Shown one piece after another: positions 52,501 through 60,312 of a stretch of DNA of 64,000 nucleotides (position 1 is the stretch's first letter; each line of letters begins with the position of its first letter). The DNA is taken from NCBI RefSeq assembly GCF_014692875.1, contig NZ_CP061171.1, forward strand, positions 3,596,001 through 3,660,000, given 5' to 3'. The DNA comes from Pedobacter riviphilus (lineage in GTDB: Bacteria > Bacteroidota > Bacteroidia > Sphingobacteriales > Sphingobacteriaceae). Under the pieces are notes generated by a model. The model ran no database searches. It saw only the letters and a list, made by a program, of their open reading frames with translations, and was not told the origin of the DNA. Made by a program: the position numbers and the translations under genes.

Positions 52501-52605
52501 GGTTTTACTCCTGAAGTAGGCGGCACTCCTACCAACGCAGGTATAGATGCAAACGTTTATCCACTTCAGGCCACATACAGATTTGGTGTTCAAGTTACTT
52601 TTTAA
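49591..52605 (+). CDS. SusC-type TonB-dependent outer-membrane transporter
   Basis: A 1004-residue glycan importer of the SusC/RagA type. The signal peptide is MKRIFTRISVLAAFCLLTIN up to ALAQ. A CarboxypepD_reg-like domain (residues ~28-105: VKGKVIDGGDKTSLPGVTIL) precedes the TonB-box-like VVVVGYGTQ, then the plug (SALQGKVAGVTITNNGAPGS through GVLYVVDGVWYDD) and a 22-strand barrel ending RFGVQVTF. There is no N-terminal STN domain, so it does not signal through an anti-sigma factor; the regulator upstream fits this. It is followed after 5 nt by its SusD partner. The likely cargo is beta-1,2-glucan fragments, inferred from the enzymes downstream. Confidence 0.96.
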   Translation: MKRIFTRISVLAAFCLLTINVALAQNITVKGKVIDGGDKTSLPGVTILIKGTQNGTQTDENGNYSISAPANATLVFNFVGYTALEQAVNNQTTLNVSLTSSTQQLEQVVVVGYGTQRKIDVTGSVGTVKGEDISKQASVNAISALQGKVAGVTITNNGAPGSSPQITIRGTGTIYGNTGVLYVVDGVWYDDISFLNPADIENLSILKDASSQSIYGIRAANGVVLITTKRGTKGLATITYNGSVGYKVVTNQIEMANATEYATLINELSASSGAAKLFANPESYGVGTNWYNQVFRNALQTNHQLSVNGGGDKSTYNFSLGYTNEDGIVKKQNYQRYTAKLSNDFQILAPLKIGYTVSGTAIKSNDIPSSIFRQLYAAGPVVPVYYADGTYGDANDFSLGGGNNFNPQATIDFFNQKSLNYRINGNVYAELTIAKNFTFKTSLGGDFGQNEVRAYIPVYKATQGQQSTQSQLDVKRDETRNWIIENTLTYKNTFGAHNLTVLAGQTAQRRKSYFLNATAFDVPYSSDGDLYLTLGSADKRSVTDGGALTTYASYFGRVNYSFKDRYLLNATLRADAASQFFGGGDLWGYFPSVGAGWVISQEDFMKDQTVFNNLKLKASWGKVGNAGVPINPTTLTVTQNGGYVAIFNGVAYTGKNVSTLVPSFLNWERTTGTDVGFEAAFLKNRLNIEAGFYNKRTEQAIFEIPVLTSIGTSSGNQIGNQADFQNRGFEFSATWRDTNESGLAYSISGNLGYNKNKVLSVVTGNNPIYAGGAGLSNGGLATRTIQGGAIGEFYGYEVAGIFQNAAEIAASAQKGAKPGDFKYVDTDGNGIINGNDRIVLGNPNPTYSYGLSANLAYKNFDLTVDIQGLAGVDVYNANIASRFGNENFTKDFYDNRWHGEGTSTTYPSVNLGTTANSAPNSFYVEDGSYIRLRNVQLGYALPSLLVNKWKMQKLRFFLDAQNPVTLFGYKGFTPEVGGTPTNAGIDANVYPLQATYRFGVQVTF

Positions 52606-52610
52606 TCACA

Positions 52611-54101
52611 ATGAAAATGAATTACAAAAATACTTATATACAAAAGATCGGAATGCTTACCATTTGCTCCTCTCTTTTAGTAATGTCTGCATGTAAAAAA
52701 AGTTTTTTAGATGTAGATCCACAAGCAAAACAACCAGCAGTAACCTTCTGGAAAACCGCTGATGATGCAACTGCTGCAGTAAATTCTATCTATGGTAACT
52801 TAAGAAATTGGGCCAATACTGCATTTCCTGCCCTTGCAATCGAAAGTATAGGGAGCGATGAGGCCGAAAAAGGCAGTAGCCCGAACGATTCGAGTTATAT
52901 GAATGAATATGATCAGTTTACGGCTTCTTCTACTACCATTCAGTTAAATGGTTTCTGGGAAGGCCAATATCAGAATATTAATTTATGCAACCAGGTATTG
53001 GATAATGTTCCGGGGATAAGCATGGATGCCAGTCTTAAGGCACGTTACTTGGCAGAAGCAAAATTTATTCGCGCCTATTCTTATTTCAGATTGGTACGTG
53101 CATTTGGAGATATTCCTTTACGCTTAAACGTACCTAAAGATCCATCTGAATTTAACATTCCAAGAACACCTAAAGCACAGGTATACGCGGCGATTGAAAA
53201 AGATTTAGATGAAGCAGCTGCAGTATTGCCTCAATCTTATCCATCTGCTGATTTAGGCAGGGCAACTAAAGGTGCAGCTTTAGCACTTCATGCTAAAGTG
53301 GCAATGTATCTTAAAAAATGGGATCAAGTATTATCACTTACCAATACCGTTATGACTTTAGGATATGATTTATACCCTAATTTCGAACAGGGTTTTCGTT
53401 TAAATCACGAGAACAATATTGAATCTATTTTCGAAATCCAATGCGAACTTTTGTTGAACAACAAAGATGCATCTAACTCACAATATAGCCAGGTACAGGG
53501 TGCCAGAGGAAATACTCCCGATACAGGTTGGGGCTTTAATGTACCAACTGCCGCATTAGAATCGGCTTACGAAGCTGGCGATGTACGTCGTGATGCAACT
53601 ATCCTTTACAGGGGAGAAACTACTCCGGAAGGTGATGCTATTTCCAATACTGCTGATAATCCCATGTATAATCAAAAGGCTTATGTACCATTTAATAAAA
53701 TTATTACTGGCTTTAATCAAGGGGCTGATCAAAACGTAAGAGTAATGCGTTTTGCAGAGGTTTTATTAATGAATGCTGAGGCAGCAAACGAACAGGGAAA
53801 TACAACTTTAGCACTAACTTCTTTAAACCGTGTCCGCGCACGTGCAAGAGGTGGTGTAACAGGTGTTGTGCCTGATGTAACTACAACAGATAAAGAGACT
53901 TTACGTCAAGCCATCTGGAAAGAAAGATTTGTTGAATTGGCTATGGAATCTGATCGTTATTTTGATGTAATCCGTCAAGGACGTGCTGCAACCGTTTTTG
54001 GTCCTAAAGGATGGAAAGCTGGTAAAAACGAAGTTTGGCCAATCCCTTCGCAGGAGATTGAAAAAAGTGCAGGAACAATTACACAAAATCCGGGTTATTA
54101 A
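52611..54101 (+). CDS. SusD-type surface glycan-binding lipoprotein
   Basis: A 496-residue lipoprotein on the cell surface that caps the SusC barrel and captures oligosaccharide. The signal peptide ends at the lipobox Cys of MSACKK (about residue 27). Family blocks are visible: FLDVDPQAKQPAVTFWKTAD, then the TPR-like ARYLAEAKFIRAYSYFRLVR, the EVLLMNAEAANEQGN region and the C-terminal ending IPSQEIEKSAGTITQNPGY. Its length is typical. It follows susC by 5 nt and is followed after 23 nt by a LamG lipoprotein. Confidence 0.96.
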   Translation: MKMNYKNTYIQKIGMLTICSSLLVMSACKKSFLDVDPQAKQPAVTFWKTADDATAAVNSIYGNLRNWANTAFPALAIESIGSDEAEKGSSPNDSSYMNEYDQFTASSTTIQLNGFWEGQYQNINLCNQVLDNVPGISMDASLKARYLAEAKFIRAYSYFRLVRAFGDIPLRLNVPKDPSEFNIPRTPKAQVYAAIEKDLDEAAAVLPQSYPSADLGRATKGAALALHAKVAMYLKKWDQVLSLTNTVMTLGYDLYPNFEQGFRLNHENNIESIFEIQCELLLNNKDASNSQYSQVQGARGNTPDTGWGFNVPTAALESAYEAGDVRRDATILYRGETTPEGDAISNTADNPMYNQKAYVPFNKIITGFNQGADQNVRVMRFAEVLLMNAEAANEQGNTTLALTSLNRVRARARGGVTGVVPDVTTTDKETLRQAIWKERFVELAMESDRYFDVIRQGRAATVFGPKGWKAGKNEVWPIPSQEIEKSAGTITQNPGY

Positions 54102-54124
54102 TTGCTAACTTTTATAGAAAAGAA

Positions 54125-54949
54125 ATGAAAACAAAATATTTTTTATTGATGGCAGCTGTAACCTTAGGGTTATCCTCTTGCCAGAAAAAATTTGATCCAT
54201 CGAGCTATGCACCAGCATTAAATATCGGTGGCTATACCAGCGCAAAACAAATTGCACCAAGTAATCTTGTTTCCTACTTTGCATTTGATGGCAGCTTGAT
54301 TGACAGTGCTTCTAATACTGCAGGTGTAAACACGGGTACAACATTTGGAACAGGTATAAAAAAACAATCGTTACAGGGTGCTTTAAATAGTTACGTACTA
54401 GCAACACCGTCAAATAAGGTTGCCGCTTTAAAAAGTTTTACAGTAAGTGAATGGTTTAATAGCCCAGCGCCAAGTACCGGCATTATCGGATTATTTACCT
54501 TAGCCAATACCACCCAATTTTGGGGTAACATTGAAATCTTTATCGAAAATGGAAGCACAGCAACTGATGGAAAATTAAGAATACATCTTAATCAGGGTGG
54601 GTCAGACAAAGAATATCAGGTAAATGGTGTTCAAAATCTATTTGGCAAATGGGTAAACTTAACAGTTTCTTACGATCAAACAACTTCTACTGTTAAAGTT
54701 TATATCAATGGTTCAAGAGTAGCAGCCATCGTTTCTACTGCTACAGGTCCTCTTGCATTTACCAATACAGGAAAGTTTGTTTTTGGTACCGTTCAGTTCC
54801 AAACTACCCCAAGTCAGACTACTGGAACAACCAAACAAGATTGGGCCAGCTTTTTAACCGGACAGATTGATGAAGTTAGACTTTTTGATAAAGCCTTAAC
54901 TGATGCAGAAGTAAGCGCACTTTCTATTTTAGAAGGTAGAGGAAAATAA
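54125..54949 (+). CDS. LamG-domain lipoprotein, putative surface glycan-binding protein
   Basis: A 274-residue lipoprotein (lipobox Cys in GLSSCQKK, near residue 19). After an N-terminal linker (residues ~20-55) the mature part is a concanavalin-like LamG/LamG-3 sandwich: LVSYFAFDGSLIDSASN, then AALKSFTVSEWFNSP, KWVNLTVSYDQTTSTVKVYING and IDEVRLFDKALTDAEV. It occupies the SusE/SusF position after susCD, which in other loci encodes an extra surface glycan-binding protein. No catalytic residues of a glycosidase are seen. A strong terminator follows at 54985, closing the susCD-LamG unit. Confidence 0.88.
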   Translation: MKTKYFLLMAAVTLGLSSCQKKFDPSSYAPALNIGGYTSAKQIAPSNLVSYFAFDGSLIDSASNTAGVNTGTTFGTGIKKQSLQGALNSYVLATPSNKVAALKSFTVSEWFNSPAPSTGIIGLFTLANTTQFWGNIEIFIENGSTATDGKLRIHLNQGGSDKEYQVNGVQNLFGKWVNLTVSYDQTTSTVKVYINGSRVAAIVSTATGPLAFTNTGKFVFGTVQFQTTPSQTTGTTKQDWASFLTGQIDEVRLFDKALTDAEVSALSILEGRGK

Positions 54950-54984
54950 TCCTTTTCTAACGCTTAAAAAAGGCAATTAATAAT

Positions 54985-55014
54985 AAAGGGTTGTCAGTAA
55001 TGGCAACCCTTTTT
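54985..55014 (+). terminator. Terminator inside the PUL, after the LamG gene
   Basis: AAAGGGTTG (54985-54993) pairs with CAACCCTTT (55004-55012), followed by further Ts. It ends 12 nt before the next ATG. Confidence 0.8.
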
Positions 55015-55025
55015 AACCACGTGTA

Positions 55026-56690
55026 ATGACAAAAATCTTCCCATATTTTTTAATTCTTGTTCTTTTTGTAACAGCCTGCAAAAAAGGGGAGACACCCGTA
55101 CCGGTTGATCCACCTGTTACACCAACATCTTTCGCTTTTAGCGATTTAAAGGTAAACGACACTTACAGTGGCTTTACCTATTATGGTTTAAACAATAGCC
55201 CAATTATCAAAATAACATTCTCATCACCGATCAGTTCCACTTCCATAAGTGGCAATGTTACCCTTACCGATGCCTCCGGAAATCCGGCCGCATTCGCTTC
55301 AAAATTAGAGAACAACGATAATACGGTTGTAATTACCACTACGGCATTGCAGCCCATTACTAAATATATTTTAAATGTTAATAACAACTTATTATCAAAA
55401 ACTGGTGGCAAACTTCAATCGGCGATTGCTGTAAACCTGATTACTGCTGTAGATGATGCAGATAAATTTGCCCGCATCAGCGACGACGACCTTTTAACTT
55501 TAGTTCAAAAGCAGACCTTTAAATATTTCTGGGATTTTGCACACCCAACCAGTGGCCTAGCAAGAGAAAGAAATACATCTGGTAATACCGTAACTTCAGG
55601 TGGATCGGGTTTTGGGATTATGGCCTTGGTTACCGGTATCAGCAGGAATTTCATCAGCAGGGCCGATGGATTGACGAGGATCCAAAAGATGGTATCCTTT
55701 TTAAAAACTGCCGATCGCTTTCATGGCGCCTATCCACATTGGCTGGATGGAAATACCGGAAAAGTAATTCCGTTCAGTAACAAAGATAATGGTGGCGACC
55801 TTGTTGAGACTTCATTTTTAATGGCAGGCCTAATCACAGCCCGTCAATTTTTTAATGGAACTGATGCAACAGAAACTACATTACGAGCTGATATTAATAC
55901 CATTTATAACGGCGTAGAGTGGAGCTGGTACAGAAAAGATAACAGTAATACACTTTACTGGCATTGGAGCCCTAATTATAATTGGGACATGAACCTGCCG
56001 ATTAAAGGCTGGAACGAATGCTTAATCACTTATGTGATGGCTGCAGCCTCTCCTACTTATTCGATCCCTAAAGCTGTTTATGATATCGGATGGGCTCAAA
56101 ACGGTGCTATGAAAAATGGGAACACCTATTACGGTTTACAACTTCCTTTAGGTGCAGCCAATGGTGGTCCGTTATTTTTTTCGCACTATTCTTTCTTGGG
56201 CATCAATCCAATAGGTTTAAACGATGCTTACGCAAATTACGAAACACAGACTAAGGCGCATACTTTAATCAATTATAACTACTGCAAAGCTAATCCACTT
56301 AATAACTACGGCTATAGCGAAAACTGCTGGGGCTTAACTGCGAGCGATATTCCAAACGGATATACTGCTAGTGCACCAGGTAATGATGTGGGTGTAATTG
56401 CGCCTACCGCGGCCTTATCATCTTTTCCTTATACGCCAACAGAATCGATGCAGGCGCTAAAATATTTTTATTACAAACTGGGCAATAAAACCTGGGGAGA
56501 TTATGGTTTTTACGATGCTTTCTCCCTAAAAGATCAATGGTTTGCTTCTTCTACTCTTGCGATAGATCAGGGACCAATAGTAGTGATGATCGAAAATTAT
56601 AGAACCAAATTAATCTGGAACTTATTTATGTCGGCCCCTGAAGTTAAAACAGGCATGAAAAATCTTGGTTTTAGCAGCCCCAATCTTTAA
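55026..56690 (+). CDS. GH144-type (PF10091) glucanase lipoprotein with Ig-like N-domain
   Basis: A 554-residue lipoprotein (lipobox in FVTACKKGE). Residues ~35-140 form a Big_5/Ig-like beta domain (SPIIKITFSSPISSTSISGN). The catalytic region (~155-550) matches the PF10091/GH144 fold: FKYFWDFAHPTSGLARERN, DRFHGAYPHWLDGNTGKVIP, NGGDLVETSFLMAGLITARQ and the core LYWHWSPNYNWDMNLPIKGW. GH144 was established with the endo-beta-1,2-glucanase of Chitinophaga pinensis, so this protein should cut beta-1,2-glucan internally. It lies 11 nt after the terminator hairpin and 13 nt before a second GH144 gene. The extra domain suggests surface location and substrate holding. Confidence 0.88.
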   Translation: MTKIFPYFLILVLFVTACKKGETPVPVDPPVTPTSFAFSDLKVNDTYSGFTYYGLNNSPIIKITFSSPISSTSISGNVTLTDASGNPAAFASKLENNDNTVVITTTALQPITKYILNVNNNLLSKTGGKLQSAIAVNLITAVDDADKFARISDDDLLTLVQKQTFKYFWDFAHPTSGLARERNTSGNTVTSGGSGFGIMALVTGISRNFISRADGLTRIQKMVSFLKTADRFHGAYPHWLDGNTGKVIPFSNKDNGGDLVETSFLMAGLITARQFFNGTDATETTLRADINTIYNGVEWSWYRKDNSNTLYWHWSPNYNWDMNLPIKGWNECLITYVMAAASPTYSIPKAVYDIGWAQNGAMKNGNTYYGLQLPLGAANGGPLFFSHYSFLGINPIGLNDAYANYETQTKAHTLINYNYCKANPLNNYGYSENCWGLTASDIPNGYTASAPGNDVGVIAPTAALSSFPYTPTESMQALKYFYYKLGNKTWGDYGFYDAFSLKDQWFASSTLAIDQGPIVVMIENYRTKLIWNLFMSAPEVKTGMKNLGFSSPNL

Positions 56691-56703
56691 CATTATATCA
56701 GCA

Positions 56704-58062
56704 ATGAAACTTATATTCCGAAACTTCCTCTTATTATCATTTACCCTTTTTACACTATCATCATGTGCACAGCGTGAAAAACAGACTTATAATCCCGATC
56801 TCACCATCAAAAAAAACCTTTCCGACATCGAATTATTGGATCTCGTTCAAAAACAGACATTCCAATATTTTTGGGATGGGGCTGAACCCACATCGGGTGC
56901 TGGTAGAGAACGTTTTCATGTGGATAACGTATACCCGGAAAATGATAAGAATACAGTGGCAACCGGTGCAACCGGCTTTGGCTTAATGGCTATTTTAAGC
57001 GGTATTGATAGAGGTTATGTAACCCAAAAAGAAGGATTAGACCGTTTAAACAAAATACTGGATTTCCTTTCCAAAGCAGATCGCTTTCATGGCGCATGGC
57101 CGCATTGGATAAATGGTGAAACAGGAAAAGTACGTCCATTTGGACAAAAAGACAATGGAGGCGATCTTGTAGAAACTTCTTTTGTTGCACAGGCTTTAAT
57201 CTGTATTAACGAATATTATAAAAATGGGGCCGAACCTGAAAAAGCTTTGGCAAAAAAGGCAGATGAACTTTGGAAAGGAATCGATTTTAATTGGTTCCGC
57301 AACGGACAAAATGTGCTATACTGGCATTGGTCGCCAGCGTACAAATGGGAAATGAACTTTCCTGTAAAAGGCTATAATGAATGTTTGATCATGTATGTAA
57401 TGGCCGCCTCCTCCCCTACGCATGGTGTTCCTGCAGAGGTTTATCACGAAGGCTGGGCGAGAAACGGGCAGATTAAAACTAATTTCAACTTTTATGGTCA
57501 TCCTTTTACACTTGATTATCAAGGTCAGAAAAATTCAGTAGGTCCATTATTTTGGGCGCATTACTCTTATCTGGGTTTAAACCCTAGGGGATTGAAAGAC
57601 CGTTATGCAGATTATTGGGAAAACAATGTAAACCATACCCTTGCCATACACGATTATTGCGTAGCGAACCCTAAGAAATTTAAAGGTTATGGAGAAAATA
57701 GCTGGGGTTTAACAGCCAGTTATTCGGTAAAAGGTTATGCCGCGCATAACCCTCAGGAAGATTTTGGCGTAATCTCGCCTACCGCAGCCATATCATCAAT
57801 CCCATACACGCCAAAAGAATCGATGAAGGTAATCAGACATCTTTACGAAGATCTGGGAGATAAAGTTTGGGGGAAATATGGTTTTTACGACGCCTTTTCA
57901 GAGCAAGAGAACTGGTATCCAAAAAGATATTTAGGTATCGACCAAGGACCAATGGTAGTGATGATCGAAAATTACAGATCAGGCCTACTTTGGAAGCTTT
58001 TTATGGGAAACAAAGATGTTCAAAGTGGATTAAAGAAACTGGATTTCCAATTTAAGCCATAG
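56704..58062 (+). CDS. GH144-type (PF10091) glucanase lipoprotein
   Basis: A 452-residue lipoprotein (lipobox in LSSCAQRE) composed of the GH144 catalytic domain alone. Its motifs parallel the preceding gene: FQYFWDGAEPTSGAGRERF, DRFHGAWPHWINGETGKVRP, LYWHWSPAYKWEMNFPVKGY, ENSWGLTASYSVKGYAAHNP. I use the ATG at 56704 (MKLIFRNFLLL), which gives a clean signal peptide; the upstream TTG at 56665 is not needed. Having two adjacent paralogues suggests division of labour, for example one at the surface (with the Ig-like domain) and one in the periplasm. Expected activity: endo-beta-1,2-glucanase. Confidence 0.9.
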   Translation: MKLIFRNFLLLSFTLFTLSSCAQREKQTYNPDLTIKKNLSDIELLDLVQKQTFQYFWDGAEPTSGAGRERFHVDNVYPENDKNTVATGATGFGLMAILSGIDRGYVTQKEGLDRLNKILDFLSKADRFHGAWPHWINGETGKVRPFGQKDNGGDLVETSFVAQALICINEYYKNGAEPEKALAKKADELWKGIDFNWFRNGQNVLYWHWSPAYKWEMNFPVKGYNECLIMYVMAASSPTHGVPAEVYHEGWARNGQIKTNFNFYGHPFTLDYQGQKNSVGPLFWAHYSYLGLNPRGLKDRYADYWENNVNHTLAIHDYCVANPKKFKGYGENSWGLTASYSVKGYAAHNPQEDFGVISPTAAISSIPYTPKESMKVIRHLYEDLGDKVWGKYGFYDAFSEQENWYPKRYLGIDQGPMVVMIENYRSGLLWKLFMGNKDVQSGLKKLDFQFKP

Positions 58063-58120
58063 TATTCAATAGTATATAAATGTTTAGCCATCATATATTT
58101 CAAATTAAATCTACAGAACC

Positions 58121-58522
58121 ATGAAAAGAATAATTTTAATATTAACAGCAATAATAGGATTTGCGACCCTAAATTCGGGCTTCACTACCATCCCGGGCGC
58201 TAAACATAAAACCATAAAATCAAAGTTTGCAACCGTAAATGTAACTGCAACAAATTCTACCAGCGATGGCGTGTATGTTAGACTAGAAAACAATACCAGT
58301 GGTGGTGTTTATTCTTTCTTTATCCCACCAAACTCGCCAAGCGGAACAGTAATCGGACAAATACCAGAAAACGGAGACATTTACACTGTAAAATTAACTT
58401 CAACAGGTGGGGCACATGACATGTGGGTTTACTGGGAGCATCAATCGCACGTTACCGGACTAAGCGTTAGCGGAATGGCCATTGGCTGTTCGAGCTGTGC
58501 ACGAATAAACATTTTTAATTAA
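58121..58522 (+). CDS. Small secreted hypothetical protein in the PUL
   Basis: A 133-residue protein with a signal peptide (MKRIILILTAIIGFATLNSG) and no lipobox. The mature part of ~105 residues is beta-rich and Gly/Ser/Thr-rich (GVYVRLENNTSGGVYSFFIP, PENGDIYTVKLTSTGGAHDM), ending with two Cys (CSSCARINIFN) that could form a disulfide. I know no family for it. Its position between GH144 and GH43-like genes suggests a binding or accessory role for the same glycan, but no motif proves it. Confidence 0.75.
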   Translation: MKRIILILTAIIGFATLNSGFTTIPGAKHKTIKSKFATVNVTATNSTSDGVYVRLENNTSGGVYSFFIPPNSPSGTVIGQIPENGDIYTVKLTSTGGAHDMWVYWEHQSHVTGLSVSGMAIGCSSCARINIFN

Positions 58523-58536
58523 TCCCCATACGAATA

Positions 58537-60291
58537 ATGGCTAAACATTTATTCAAAATATTTTTAATTTCATTGCTGTTCAGCGGTACTTATGCTGCAT
58601 ACGCCCAGCAAAAAACATATTGCAACCCAATTAATGTAGACTATGGATATACCCCTTTCGAGTCTTTTACCGAATGGGGCAAACACCGCGCCACAGCCGA
58701 TCCGGTGATCGTAAATTATAAAGGCGATTTTTACCTTTTCAGCACCAACCAATGGGGTTATTGGCACAGCGCCGATATGCTGAACTGGAAATTCCACGAA
58801 AGAAAATTTCTCCGTCCATGGAATAAAACCAAAGACGAACTCTGTGCACCGGGTGTTGGCATTATTGGCGATACCATGGTGGTTTTTGGTAGCACTTACA
58901 CCAAAAACTTCACCTTATGGGGAAGTACCGACCCCAAAGGCAATAAATGGTTTCCATTAGTCGATTCATTAGAAATAGGTGGCTGGGATCCATCATTTTT
59001 TACGGACGATGATGGCAAATTTTACATGTATAATGGAAGCAGTAACAACTATCCGATGTATGGTGTAGAATTAGATCGCAAAACTTTTCAACCCAAAGGT
59101 ACCCGTACCCCCATGTACCTACTCCAAAGCTGGAGATATGGCTGGCAGCGTTTTGGGGAATATATGGACGATACTTTCCTTGATCCTTTTGCAGAAGGTG
59201 CCTGGATGACCAAGCATAATGGCAAATATTACTTTCAATACGGCGCACCGGGAACCGAATTTAGTGGCTATTCTGACGGCGTGGTAGTTGGAACCAAGCC
59301 TTTGTTTTACGATACGCCTACAACCCCACAATCCGATCCTTTAAGTTATAAAGGCGGAGGATTTTCGCGTGGTGCTGGTCATGGAGCGACCTTCCAGGAT
59401 AATAGCAAAAATTACTGGCATATTTCTACCAGCATTATTTGTGTAAAAAACACCTGGGAACGCAGAATGGGCATTTGGCCAACTGGTTTTGATAAAGACG
59501 ATGTGATGTGGACGAATACCGCTTTTGGCGATTATCCACTCTATTTACCTTCCGAAAGGAAAGAGGGCGGACCTGCCGGGCCTGGCTGGATGCTCATCAA
59601 CTATAAAAAACCGGTAACCGTTTCCTCAACTTTGGGAAGCTTTAACGCTAACAACGCCGTTGATGAAAATATAAAAACCTACTGGAGTGCCAAAACCGCC
59701 AATAATGGCGAGTGGATCCAGACCGATTTGGGCAGCTTGGCAACGGTAAACGCCATACAGATCAATTATGCAGATCAGGATGCTGAATTTTTAGGAAAAC
59801 AGATCGGAATTTACCATCAATATAAAATCCTTTCCTCAACAGATGGAAAAAAATGGACGACCTTGGTTGATAAAAGCCAAAATAAAACCGATGTTCCACA
59901 TGATTACATAGAACTCCAAAAACCAGTCAAAACCAGGTTCATCAAAATGGTGAATATCCACATGCCTACAGGGAAATTTGCCATTAGCGGTTTACGCGTT
60001 TTCGGCAATGGAAATGGAGAAAAACCAACAATGGTTAAAAACCTGATTGTATTAAGGACTGAAAAAGACAAGCGCAGCGCCTACATTAAATGGCAGCCTG
60101 TTGATAATGCTTTTGCCTACAACCTTTATTACGGTACTGCACCCGATAAACTGTACAACTGCATCATGATCCACGATTTTAATGAATACTGGTTTAAAGC
60201 AATGGACAGTCAGAAAACGTATTATTTTGCCATAGAAGCAATAAATGAGAATGGTGTATCGGCAAAAACCGAAGTGAAGAAAGTTGATTAA
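58537..60291 (+). CDS. GH43-like glycosidase with F5/8C (CBM32-like) and FN3-like domains
   Basis: A 584-residue exported protein (signal peptide ending AAYAQQ). Residues ~25-345 form a GH43-type five-bladed propeller: Asp55 in ATADPVIVN (base), the Asp in GGWDPSFFTDDDGKFYMY (about 151) and the Glu in FAEGAWMTKHNGKYYFQYG (about 220, acid). All three catalytic carboxylates appear intact. Residues ~360-490 are F5/8 type C (NNGEWIQTDLGSLATVNAIQ) and the last ~85 an FN3-like unit. GH43 enzymes typically act on arabinose, xylose or galactose linkages, not beta-1,2-glucosyl bonds, so this specificity is unexpected here. Substrate undetermined. Confidence 0.85.
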   Translation: MAKHLFKIFLISLLFSGTYAAYAQQKTYCNPINVDYGYTPFESFTEWGKHRATADPVIVNYKGDFYLFSTNQWGYWHSADMLNWKFHERKFLRPWNKTKDELCAPGVGIIGDTMVVFGSTYTKNFTLWGSTDPKGNKWFPLVDSLEIGGWDPSFFTDDDGKFYMYNGSSNNYPMYGVELDRKTFQPKGTRTPMYLLQSWRYGWQRFGEYMDDTFLDPFAEGAWMTKHNGKYYFQYGAPGTEFSGYSDGVVVGTKPLFYDTPTTPQSDPLSYKGGGFSRGAGHGATFQDNSKNYWHISTSIICVKNTWERRMGIWPTGFDKDDVMWTNTAFGDYPLYLPSERKEGGPAGPGWMLINYKKPVTVSSTLGSFNANNAVDENIKTYWSAKTANNGEWIQTDLGSLATVNAIQINYADQDAEFLGKQIGIYHQYKILSSTDGKKWTTLVDKSQNKTDVPHDYIELQKPVKTRFIKMVNIHMPTGKFAISGLRVFGNGNGEKPTMVKNLIVLRTEKDKRSAYIKWQPVDNAFAYNLYYGTAPDKLYNCIMIHDFNEYWFKAMDSQKTYYFAIEAINENGVSAKTEVKKVD

Positions 60292-60312
60292 TAAAGAATA
60301 AATACACATATA

